Below are positions 49,560 through 60,603 of a DNA stretch of 64,000 bases, piece after piece. Numbering within the stretch: position 1 is the stretch's first letter; every line of letters begins with the position of its first letter. The notes below the pieces were generated by a model. It did no database searches. It saw only the letters and a program-made list of their open reading frames with translations, and was not told the origin of the DNA. The position numbers and the translations under genes are program-made. Origin of the DNA: Hydractinia symbiolongicarpus (taxonomy: Eukaryota > Cnidaria > Hydrozoa > Anthoathecata > Hydractiniidae); assembly GCF_029227915.1 (NCBI RefSeq), contig NC_079877.1:27739851-27803850 (forward strand). Reading direction: 5' to 3'.

Positions 49560-50489
49560 ATGAATACCGAAATCGAATACGCCGTTAATTATTTGGCAGG
49601 TACCATCCAGGAAAGACTTAGTGGAATAGACGAAAGTAAAATTGAAATGCTTAGAGTAAAACTCACTGGAATGCTATGTGATAGGTTTGAGAACCACTGG
49701 TATCCAGATAAACCGCTAAAGGGAAGTGCATACAGATGCGTAAACATTAATAAAGATGACAATTCTGTTGACACTGTGTTACGCCGTGCTATTTCTGAGA
49801 GTAATATTTCAATGGATGAACTATTACAGGTATTTAGTCATGGACTTGCCTTGTGGATAGATCCAAACGATGTTTCCTGTCGCTTGGGCAAAGGAGCCAT
49901 CTTTCCTATCTATAGGAAAATAGCTGATAATTCTAATCGGGCAGGATCTCCACCTCTTGGACATAGACCACAGCAAAGACCTAGATCTAAAACTCCTCCT
50001 AATAATACCTACAACGCAGGACATCATCTACAAAGATCCCGCTCCACCACCCCGCCTGGTTTCAGCAGTATGGATGCTGGACAATTGTTTCAGTCAATCC
50101 GTGCTAAACCATCTTACTCTGCAGAAAATTTACACAAGCTATGGGACACAATTCCAAACACAACAACTTACAGTCAACGTACAACCTCTTCAACTCTCTC
50201 GTATACATCCCCTTCATCAACTTCATCTGCATTTTCCTACTCACCAAATGATGCTGTATATTCATTTAACCAATATAGTAGTTATTACAAGCCAAACTCA
50301 ACATACTGGAAAAAGAATTATCAGTCAAATAAGCCGATAAAACCTTTATGGCAAAATGACGATGTTTACCAACGTTACCACTGGTCACGAAATGAAAACT
50401 CTGGATCGACAGCAGGTAATAATGTGGAGTTCAACAAATTCAATAACTATGGCTATCAATATGCACAACACGCACAAGAAGTGTGTTAG
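49560..50489 (+). CDS. BTG/Tob family antiproliferative protein, intronless, 309 aa
   Basis: Adaptor that binds the CAF1/CCR4-NOT deadenylase and restrains proliferation. Residues about 1-122 form the BTG domain. It opens MNTEIEYAVNYLAG; box A is ENHWYPDKPLKGSAYRC; box B is LALWIDPNDVSCRLGKG. The C-terminal part (about 125-309) is low-complexity, rich in Ser, Thr, Tyr, Asn and Pro, as in the long-tailed Tob branch. It contains RSKTPP and RSTTPP, which are possible proline-directed phosphosites. The coding region is a single exon, as in vertebrate TOB1. No clear PAM2 motif was recognised in the tail. It is divergent from IFT46; AATAAA occurs at 50831 and 50957. The family is certain; Tob versus BTG class is probable only. 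Confidence 0.9.
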   Translation: MNTEIEYAVNYLAGTIQERLSGIDESKIEMLRVKLTGMLCDRFENHWYPDKPLKGSAYRCVNINKDDNSVDTVLRRAISESNISMDELLQVFSHGLALWIDPNDVSCRLGKGAIFPIYRKIADNSNRAGSPPLGHRPQQRPRSKTPPNNTYNAGHHLQRSRSTTPPGFSSMDAGQLFQSIRAKPSYSAENLHKLWDTIPNTTTYSQRTTSSTLSYTSPSSTSSAFSYSPNDAVYSFNQYSSYYKPNSTYWKKNYQSNKPIKPLWQNDDVYQRYHWSRNENSGSTAGNNVEFNKFNNYGYQYAQHAQEVC

Positions 50490-50830
50490 GAATTTTTTAT
50501 TTTTGAAAATATATTATGTTGTCTATATTAGATATTGAGTATATATTGGTCTGTTTCAAACTTTCAAATTAATGCTTTCAATGAATTACGTGAGCGTACA
50601 ATTTGAAAATTGCATTTTTTACATCTTATGTAGCGTCTTTTTATGTGTTTTTGGTTTTAAACCTGTATATTTTCATAATATGAGGTTTTATTTTGAAAAG
50701 TTACATTTCTGTAAATTATATATATATGTATAGATAAAACTCTTTTTAAAAAGGGGATATATTATTTAGAAAGTTCTGTAAAAAAGTTTGTGGAGATGCA
50801 ACATCCTACATATTATTAGTATAATGTGGA

Positions 50831-50962
50831 AATAAATTTTTGTGAATATAAAGTTTTTAATATTAATATTTGTCTATATAAGCTTATCTGGTCCGGATTT
50901 TGTATATTTGACAACAGAAATGAATTTTTCGTTTAGTAAGAAAAAATATGAAGTATAATAAA
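50831..50962 (+). terminator. Polyadenylation signals of BTG/Tob
   Basis: AATAAA at 50831-50836 and again at 50957-50962, giving a 3' UTR of about 350-480 nt. The UTR is very AT-rich with several ATTTA-like words, as in unstable mRNAs. Confidence 0.5.
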
Positions 50963-53240
50963 ACATTGTTTTGTTGCTGAAAAATTTCCCTGTGATGTCT
51001 GAGTCATCAAAATTGCTTTGGGGAAAATAACTGTTCTATGACGCCTATTAAAAAGGCGATTAATAAGTCATAATCAGGCATGCCTATTTAACCCTCCCGC
51101 GGAAAATAGTCTTAATATAGCGTTCTGATAAAAAATACTGCGGATGGAGAGCGTTAGGAGATAATTTAATTAACCAATCAAATTCCGATTTGGTGATGTA
51201 ATAACCTCGTTTTACAATATTTGTATTTACGTGCTGACTTAAGCTAAAAACTCTGTCCCCTCAGCATTAAGATAAGATTATGTTGTTTACAAACGTTGAT
51301 TTCTTCACGCCGTGGCTATATTTGCGATAATCTAATGCACGTTTATCCATACATGTTTTTATAAGTAACTAGAATGCTGAACTAGGAAAAATAAAAAACC
51401 TCCCGAGCAGAGAAAAGCAATTTTTTATCAGAGTATTTGTTTTTCTTGAAACGCTTTTGGAGCTTTTTAAGTTGAGCACGCTCTAAAAATATGTAGAATT
51501 TTCCACCAGGTGAATACGCGTCTGTTACCTGACGTTTTTTTTTACTAAAAAAAGGAGAGTAAATAGTATTTTATTGAACCAAGTTGGTAAATCGCGCACT
51601 CCGTTGACGTCATGCGGTCAGAAGTTTTCGCACAAGCACATGTTCTGATATAAATATCAATAAAGGCTAATAATTTCGTTAAAGATTTTGCTATTACATT
51701 CCGTTTTTAGAAAAAAAAACAGTAAATTTTACATACAACGGCTAACTGTTCTTATAATTCGTTCAATTAGGCTTCCATAGATGTCCTGGGAACGAGATTG
51801 AAAATCTTGATATAAAAAATACTTTTGCAGTTCTTTCAATGGTTTTTTTGTTTTTCGTATGTTTTTAAACTCAAAGGTGGTTCGTGTGTTAATGAAAAGC
51901 GCTTATAAAAAAGTTCATCCACACAGTTACAAACTGATAAACAAAAATAAATAAATAAATAAATAAATAAGAAATAACTCCCACATAACAATTATGCATT
52001 GAGTCATCGTAGGAGACAATAACAAAAAAATAATTTTTACTTGTTTAAATTACATCATTGTTAGTAAAGACCGCATGTAATTTATTGCTTGTGCCTGACA
52101 CTAATATCTTTGTGACGTCATAAAGGTCTACTAAATGACGGTCTGTGATTCCTGTGTTTATTTTTGTTGTTGTTTCACACAGCTGCTTGTGTGATGTTGT
52201 CATGGCGGAAAATGATGTATTTAAAACAATCTTAACCCTTAACTTTTGTTTACAACACAAATTTTTGAAGTAAAAGCCTTGTCGTGTCTTTTACCCTGCA
52301 CGCGTGGACTTCATTATTTGTTTCTATAGCTTTTTGAGGAGGTTCATTTCAAAGGACAAGTATATAAGAGCCTCACAGGAGACGGAAATAAAGAAAATGT
52401 AAGATACAACAGGAGATTGTGTGCGGGGTTTGAAATATTTAGATTTTATAAATTTTCGTTGTTTTGTTTACCAGATACACCAGACGGGTTGACATCTCAA
52501 AGGAAATGAAATCTACAAGTGTTTATAAATCTGTTTAAATACACAAACTTCATTTCCAGTTTTCTTTCCTTTTGTAATGTTCCTAAAAGCTTTTCCAAAC
52601 ACGAAATGGGTAGAGATGGAAAAAATAAATAAACCAACAAACAAACAAAAACTAACAAATAATTACGACGCTACAACTAATAAAATAAGTAAACTTCAGG
52701 TTATAAAACTGCACGATATCATTGAACCAAAGTTTTACACAGAATTCCAAAAAAATAGCCACGGCGTTTATATCCCTTGGCAAATCAAACGCAACGATCG
52801 GGTTTGACCTTTTTTAATTCTAAACGCTTGTCGGCCACATAGTGTAAAACTTCTGTCACTTGGTACTTACTTACTTAGTTACTTATTCCAAGGCATCGAA
52901 TAGATCTGTGACTTGGCACAGGATCTATCCGATGCCATGAAGTAAGGGACTGAAACATCATCCTGAATAGCCTAGCAGGTCCATGTAATTGCAAAAATGT
53001 TACACCTTCTTTTTAGAACTACTTAAGATATTTGATGCACCATAGACCTAATTATTGCATTGTGTGTAATAATTTTCGTAATCAGTCTTTAATAAATTTC
53101 GAAATAGATATTTATTAAAATTAAAATTTTTCATCTACAGCCACTTGGTCTTTTCTTGCAGTAGGATTTTATACCCCATCTGAAACCATAACAATGTCTA
53201 CAGACCTGCCAATGCACCACCACCCACTTGGCTTATATTT
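50963..53240. other. Gene-free stretch
   Basis: No supported gene. A TATATAAGAG element at about 52360 resembles a promoter but is not followed by a meaningful frame; the 76-codon frame at 52577 is Asn/Lys-rich and without domain. A GGGAACGAGATTG repeat word is at about 51787. Confidence 0.45.
51943..51972 (+). repeat. (AAAT)n microsatellite
   Basis: About six AAAT units in a row. Confidence 0.6.
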
Positions 53241-53244
53241 TATA

Positions 53245-53645
53245 ACTACCAGTACCGAGATGGTGTAGTGGTAGTGCATTCAGCTTGTAATCATATGTTT
53301 TTAGGTTCCAGTCCCCACTACTGACCGCTAAACGGCTTGCGCGGCAGGAAAGCAAGTTTAAGCAATTTTAAAAAAAGACTTTATAGGCAATGTAAGTTAG
53401 TTACAGTCAAAGGGAGAGCCAACTGTCTGGATGTATTCGTCAAGGACATTAAAACGGTTATCAATGAAGGTCCTCCAAGAAAGTTCCTAGTGCATTTAAA
53501 TGCTCTAATTTGAGGAATTGAGCCGCAGAAAGCGTGCAAGTACAACTTCCGCTCAACTAGAAAACGACCTAAGATATCAATCCTATTCTCATGCTGAACG
53601 TTAAGCATTGATTCACAACCTTATGGTATTTGGCGTAACTCATCC
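53245..53645 (+). repeat. tRNA-derived SINE, family 1, most complete copy
   Basis: The head has A-box-like ATGGTGTAGTGGTAGTGC, the CTTGTAA loop and B-box-like GGTTCCAGTCC. The body shares blocks with the copies at 2165-2455 and 4140-4310. Together the three copies define a family of about 390 bp. Confidence 0.7.
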
Positions 53646-55309
53646 AGGAATTGACCTTACACACTGGAGGAAAACGCCCTACCACAAAGCCACCAGTCGG
53701 TAGTCGGCCACAGCAACTGAATCCACAGCCCATCCTAATATTCACATGATACGCGATACTACCAAGTGATTATCGCCTACATACCTAATCCACCGATATC
53801 CGATACAGGAAACCAGAAAGTTTCACATTAAAATTATTAAAGATTTTATTTAAATGTAATAGAGAACACTCCCACACAATGGAAACCGCAATTTCTGCTT
53901 ACCATTCTTCCTTATGTACGTATTTAATAAGAAGTAGGATGTAATTAACTGTAATCAGTAGACGTCTTGGCGACCATCGAACTCGTAAATTTAAAGACAA
54001 ACATTTTTTTTTATAGTGTTTGTGCGGCCTGCCTCATTAAGATGCTTCTGAATATCCTGTCCGAAGAAGATACGATTAGTTTTTACTTGTTATATAAAAA
54101 CGAGAGGTAATTAGGATGTAATTACTTTCTTTATGAGAATGTCATGTTTATTGACAGAGGAGGTATTGTTGATAGTAATACTTCGTATCAGGTCTGACAT
54201 CAGAAAGTTATTCTGAAACGTTCGTGTGTTTTGTGTGAGGGGTTACAAGAATAGAAGAGTTAAAAACTTTAAAAAAAATTCCTTAACCTAATTGTGAGTT
54301 AGGTTATATAATTTCTTCGTCTTTTACAGCCTGTTGAATTTTCTGTCTGCATAAGTACGAAACACATTGTGACATAATGTGAGTTCTAATACGTCACTGT
54401 TTTATAATGTTCTTTTTATAAAGTTTAAAACATAAAAACATAAAAAAACAGTGACGCAACACATTCTTAATCCATCAAATAGGTTTGTCACATCTTATGT
54501 CAACGCAATAAGCTTTATATGCCCAACCAGATCCCACCATCGTGACAAACAGTTGATTAATGAAAGTACTTGACAGCACTTTCGCCCTAGCCAATTTGAA
54601 TTCCCAATATTCTCAACTTCCTGTTCTCTTAATGCTACTAATGCTCACAATTTTCTGTTGTATTTAACATGGAGTCAACATAGATCATGTGCTGCCGGTT
54701 ACACTTGCAACAAGTTCTATGTGGAAATAGAATCTTAAAAGCTATTACTTGAGTATTATACCATAGACTATGATTATACACTTGGGATAGATTCACTGTA
54801 ATTTTGCACAATTACTTAAATTCAAATCATTCGGAAGTTATTATATTTTACCACTAAATAGATCTAATACAAAATGTTAGTTTGCCATTATGTAATTCGG
54901 TGAAAACTAATTTCGTGTGTGTGTAAGGCGAGAAGGGGGGTGAGGGGGAGGAGGAGGAGATGACGGGTTGATGTTGGTTATCGCACATTCTCCACTGAGA
55001 CCTGTGTCGAACGTACTAGAAAGGCTCACATAATCTCTGCTGTTGAAAATTCCTAAAAAGATAGCTAAAACAATACATTTTGAAATAACGTGGAATATAA
55101 AAACGATATAAGGTAATATAATTATCAGTTAAGTTTTTCGTACACTAAGCACATCATTAAACTATTTATTGTCCTTCTTTTTTTTCTTACTTAATACTAT
55201 GGCTGTTATTTTCAGCAGGAATATGAATGAATCATAATATAAATACTTATGGTAGCACAGTTCGAAAGTTATAGTTTGTCAGGCACGGTTTGTTTATATG
55301 GCACACGGA

Positions 55310-55440
55310 TGCCAAAACAACCTCGTTCCCAGGGCATTTTGATTTGGTCACTCCGTAATAACGGCTCATAGGCCACAAGACCGAGGTTGATACCAAAACT
55401 GGAAGATTATTAAATACTGCCACCTTATCAGGGGAGAAAA
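55310..55440 (-). repeat. Dispersed repeat with CCGTAATAACGG palindrome
   Basis: Starts AACCTCGTTCCCAGGGC, then CTCCGTAATAACGGCTC, then a CGAGGTTGATACC part. A related arrangement (CTCCGTAATAACGGCTCTGG) is at 59085-59250, and a degraded one near 2000-2060. Confidence 0.5.
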
Positions 55441-56004
55441 ACATGGAAAAGTGATATTATTTCCCCTGGTTAAGGGTTTTTCTTGACTAACCTAATCCCT
55501 GACGAATAATTCTAAGTTTAAAGTCTACAACCATTCAAAAAAATATCAGCAATCACTTGACCAGTGCTCCACAGACAGTAGGCTGTAAAAATTTTGCTTT
55601 CGCAGAGGTGTATTTCACGTAAACAACTTTGATAATACCCTGGCTGCATTCTCCACAATGTCTGGATCATGGAACAATCCGTTCGAAATATGCACGCAAA
55701 TTAATCAATTTAGAAATGCATGATTGAATTACAAGTTTGTATCAATAATATGTTTTGTAGCGACTAGTATCTTTTTTAATAATTTCCAAAAAATTGGAAG
55801 GCTGCTCTCCAGTTAAACTAAAAATTTTGCTTTCACTAAAGTGCTATTTTGCATCACTCATAGTATGTTTTTCATCAAAAAACATGGCATTGTAAGAGCA
55901 CACTGTATTATGTATTAATTTTGCTTTTGTTGATTAAAGAGACCAACCATTCATCCTCATTCATCCTAATCGTTTCATCCTCCTAGCATAAACCAAGCTA
56001 CTCA

Positions 56005-56100
56005 AACTTCTTTTGTCAACCTCGGTAATGGATACCGGGTTCGATTCCCCTGTTGCAGAGGAAAGCTTATGGATATAGGTAGCTCAATGAGACGATCCCC
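56005..56100 (+). repeat. tRNA-like SINE head fragment
   Basis: A B box GGTTCGATTCCCC is present (56037-56049) with a poor A box and no tRNA fold. It is a degraded retroposon head and not a functional tRNA gene. Confidence 0.4.
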
Positions 56101-57409
56101 TGCATTAGGCTGTGTTTTTTTAAGTCAAATAGTGGCTTGTTTTTTTAGTTCAAATAGGGGCTTTAAACACTCTAGAACCGCTTTTGTGGACGACATGAAA
56201 TATTCTTCGAAATTATTGAGCATAACTGTATAAATATAAAATTAGATTCCTTTGTTAAATCTTCAGTAAACTTTGACTAGCCTTGACTCTGTTAAGCAGT
56301 TTAGAGCCTTGATTATAATCTAGTTCTTATTTTTCTTGTGCAGATTACCAACTGTTCATGGAGATTGGTTTATATATTTTCCCTATCAAAAGGGAACTGT
56401 CATATCAAACTTTTTGTTATTGTATGTTCACTAAACAGATGCAAAAATACCCTCTCTCCCCCCTCTGATATATATGGCCAATCACCTAATAACCAATAAA
56501 CTCGACGATAAGGCCTTGATCTGTTTATGCTCCGATCAACAATAAGGCCATGATCTGTTTATGCTCCGATTGACTGTAATGACCCTTTGGCTTCAAGATG
56601 AATCTACTGCACGTCTCAAAAATTTTTTAATTGTTTAGGTTTTTTAAACGCTCGACCGTAAACATAAGAATAAAAAAGCTAGTAAAAAAAGAATAATAGT
56701 TTTAATTTTAAATTTAATTCAAAAAAAAAAAAAATTTGAAAAAAAAGGTGAATAATTTTTTATTTTAATAAAAAGATTTTAAAGAAATTTTATTTATGAC
56801 CACTTTAAATGTACTCAAAAACCTTCCAGATAAAATATTTACAAAGCGCATTGATTTTGGTATGAATTGTTACGCAAAATGTTATTGTCAAGGCAACAGC
56901 CACCACACTCCTGACAACAACAAAAACAAGTTGATAAATAATATATATCAATCAAGAAAAAATTTATGAAGAGCATCACATAAAAAGTTAGAAAACAAAT
57001 TTGTCAGTAGGTTTACCGCTATGAGTGGGTACAAGCATGGATGTATGGACAGTTGTTTAGATACGAACATACTAAACTATACGTAGTTAGCCACTAAACA
57101 AAATTAGCGAAGAATGTTTAACCGCGGTGTCCAAACGAAGTTTGACAATGAGACTACAATACCCATAAAGTTGAAAAGCTTTCGAGACACAAACACTTTC
57201 TCGGGTGCTACGTTTCACACCATGTGAATCAAAAATGATTTTAAAGAAAGATACTTGACAAAATGGCATCACTAATCGTGAAATTCTTATTATTGAAAGA
57301 TGGTCATAGTGACTAAACAATAAACCTGTCAACAAGTCCTGTTTTGGGTGTGTGCACTTTTTTGCGATTATTACTTCCGTAAGACATTCATATCAGTTGC
57401 ACATATACA

Positions 57410-57825
57410 CCTTTATACACCTTCTAAGAAACAGCTGAAAAAACTACAGCGTAACCAGAAAGCAGAATACGGGTTTGTTGTTGGTAGATTTTGTAAATTG
57501 GAAGATATTGTTATATTAAAATGGTTACCAATTACAGAACGTAGAAATTTTAACTTGTTGAAAATTACACATAAGGCGTTAAACTCAGTATACTGGCCTT
57601 CTACATGTCATTTAGATGTTAAAGTGCACACAAGAACATTGCGGAACTCTGATTATTATTAAACCGTCGGTTGTATCAGGAACTTTCCAAGATTTTGCTA
57701 GTAAGTTGTTCAATAAGCCTTCACCAAAACTAAAAAACGAAAACGTTCATTCCACCTTCTGCAAAGGCTACCTGCTACATGTTGCAATGGCAAGATCCCA
57801 ATTTCTTTCAATAATATTTTAACAT
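57410..57825 (+). pseudogene. LINE (non-LTR retrotransposon) reverse-transcriptase C-terminal remnant
   Basis: The first frame (57429-57660) reads KKLQRNQKAEYGFVVG...LEDIVILKWLPITERRNF...ITHKALN...HTRTLRNS. This is the stereotyped end of many non-LTR reverse transcriptases (LQRxQNxAxR, LxWLPVxxR, KALN, RTLRSS). The expected continuation (FASKLFNK...) is in another frame from about 57680, so at least one frameshift is present. The rest of the element is missing. It is a dead 5'-truncated copy. Confidence 0.7.
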
Positions 57826-59079
57826 TTACTTGTATTTTATCTGTAATATATTTCTTGTTAATTTTTATTGGGAAGAAGAACCATCTTATTTTATATGGAT
57901 AAGCCCTGTAAATATATTTCATTTATTTATTTATCTTTTTATTTATTTCACATAGCTACTCAAAACGATCCTTCTTTTGAATTAATAACGAATAGTGACT
58001 ATCAAAGGTTCTAGAATACTTCTTTGTTATCTTACTTTCAACTACGTCTTTTTACAACTTATGTTTACAGCTTGAGTAATATCTAACCGGGTTTTAAATT
58101 GGGATTTTATATTCCATAGACCGTGAGGCGGAACCTAATATAACCAAATATAAAAACCTAAAAAATCCTGGGAACGAGGTTGACTTACCTATTCATATTT
58201 AATCGGGTACGCTACGAAGACCGTTTGCGAAATCTTGGTTCCATATCTAAATCGCCAACAATTTTCTGCACAACATAAGCTACTCCTACTACTGTACACA
58301 ATGTTGTTCTATTAATACTCTGCTTTGGTTTGTTCTTATTTAGGGATGCTTAGCATATCATTTAGGGAAAAATTGCCAAGGTAATAAAATTCCACTTATT
58401 TCACAATAAATACACTGGAAATTAAAACAGTATATTCAAACTAAAACATCCAATATTGCATATGCAAACTGTAATATCGCGATATAACAAAGAGTAGTGA
58501 AGTAGTGAATAATTGGAAAAGACCAAAACGGTCCCACCCCTACTTTGAAAGCCATTTTTCCGCGCCTGTATGTATGAATAGAGAGCTCTTTAATAAACCC
58601 TTTCGTTTCAGAACTGTGTTCTCCAAAGATGGGATGCATCGTGTGATAACACTGGTATTTAAGTCAGTTATGATGGGGAAAGTTTAGGCATGGCAATTGA
58701 TAGCATACTTACCCACATAAGAATAATGTAAAAATTATTATGTCCTAAACAAGCGAGTTTATTCTAGGCTACGTTTCGACAGGTACAGGTTTCATCAGCG
58801 GGTAATGATCGGAATCATCTTTGGCTATTTGTTGATAGAGGAAGAATAATTAGAAGATCGAAATTAACCATCACATCAATTGAAGTAACTATGATTCCAA
58901 CTGTAAAAAATAGGTTTAGTTACGCTCTTACACGATATTTTCTTTCTTCGATGCTCTCAATAAAACTACTTAACCCTATTCAGACCGGACCTTTTGAGAG
59001 TCTCCAAAAGGCCAGGGGTGAGATTACCCTTTGCCAAAAATTGTTTTGACTAATTTAATTAATTGATTGATTGAATAAT

Positions 59080-59250
59080 TGGCCGCTCCGTAATAACGGC
59101 TCTGGGGCCATGACACCCTAGGAGGCCAGAGTTGTATGGTTGGTCTCGCATCCAAATGTTTTCTCTCCGGGGAAAAGTGAGCTTGTCATGGCAAAATCGG
59201 CCTGGAAATAAGGTTGCCCGACTCTGTAAAGCCCGACTTTGCATGGAACA
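59080..59250. repeat. Dispersed repeat with CCGTAATAACGG palindrome, second copy
   Basis: Shares CTCCGTAATAACGGCTC and neighbouring words with 55350-55380. There is no coding potential. Confidence 0.45.
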
Positions 59251-59651
59251 CCTAAATGAGTCACAAATTCAGGGGATTAGGTTTTACTCAACTCAATAAC
59301 AAATATGGCGACTTGGGTAATGGTTCAACTTTGTATCGTACTTGTTTCTTTTTTATTAAGGGATTACTACGATGTAAATTTAGCATGTCCCATTCTTGTA
59401 TAGTGTGCTAAAACCTAATATATTTACTTAGCTGTTTAATTAGTTACATCGTCTTACAGATTTACAGCTAGCTAGCTTATGGTCCCCCCCCCCACAACCC
59501 CATGCTCAAGGCTGGTAACACAGATAGCTACCTATATAATTATTTAGACCAAGTAGCTAGATATGTATTGAGATATGATTAAAAACCTGTATATGTCCAC
59601 ATATTGACCTACATGCAGAAGGGGGAACACTGTCAGTCAGCTTAGTATACG

Positions 59652-60110
59652 AAGAGGGTGCCGATAAGCCGCAAACGCCCGCATATATACGGGCGAGTTC
59701 GGGCGACTTTTCAAATAAAATTGGCGTTTGTCCCCCGAAACCGCCCGCATTTTCCCGAACTCGCCCGGAACATTCCCGAAATGCAATTCCTTGTAACAAA
59801 CCATGCGGAGGATGGTTGGGAAGGAGGCGCTTGATGAGAAAGGAGTTAATAAAGTTTATATATAAGTTATTTATAAAGTAAACTTGTTCAAAAACCATCA
59901 AAAACAGTTCTTCTAAGAACTTCGCTACGAAATAGTAAGTTTATTTTAATTTTTATAGTTTTTTGAATCATATATTAGTGTCTGTTTTCAGGCATTGTTC
60001 GGGTCTATGCGGATTTTTTCGGGCGAATACTTGAATTTTTTTCAAAACGCCGAACTCGCCCGAAAACGCCCGCACTTTTTATGGCGTATGCGGCTTATCG
60101 GCACCCTCGT
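59652..60110. mobile_element. hAT-like MITE with exact 8-bp target duplication
   Basis: Terminal inverted repeats A(A/C)GAGGGTGCCGATAAGC are followed by CGCA and ACGCC blocks. The exact 8-bp direct repeat AGTATACG flanks the element (59644-59651 and 60111-60118). 8-bp duplications are the mark of hAT transposases. The interior repeats GCCCG/CGGGC words (islands of high GC in AT-rich DNA) and has no transposase frame. Confidence 0.8.
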
Positions 60111-60603
60111 AGTATACGGACCAAATTCACATGAGCGTCTAGCTAAATTTTGTGATTTCACCTTTCTCAGTAACTTTCTCTTTTCACTGGGAACAATCCA
60201 TCTTGATATTTTAAAGATATCTATTTACCTAAATAGCAATTACTTAGGCGTCCTGATTAAAATTTATACTATGTTTCTCAGCATCTACAGTAATTTGTAA
60301 TGTCAAAGTTCTGTTTAAGCTCTTGAAAGTAACTTGTTTTTAACAAAAAATAAGCTTTAAACTAGGGTGTTGATAAGGTCACATACACTTGACGCATACA
60401 CAGCATTTTGAAACACTATAGTAGTATATATTTGACTAAGTGTGCAGTTCTTATTTGCTAACTTGTGTTGCTACGAAGTTTTGCTAACTTTGAGTTATCC
60501 CTAATTGTTAGAAGTAAAAATGGTTTTATCCTTTCATTATATATGTATATACATTAATTCTCTTGATTTATGTATTTTAGTATGTAATATTTAAACAAAA
60601 AAG

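Larger units (their letters stand above)
50490..60603. other. Gene-free repeat-bearing region, overall note
   Basis: Between the BTG/Tob gene and the next start at 60604 no protein-coding gene was supported. The only coding-like sequence is the LINE remnant. The remainder is AT-rich DNA with the repeats listed separately, and a purine-rich patch near 54925-54965. Confidence 0.5.

Noticed and set aside
52577-52807. 76-codon frame after a TATATAAGAG element
   Set aside because: Lys/Asn/Thr low complexity with no family resemblance; the TATA-like element is 200 bp away and followed by early stops.
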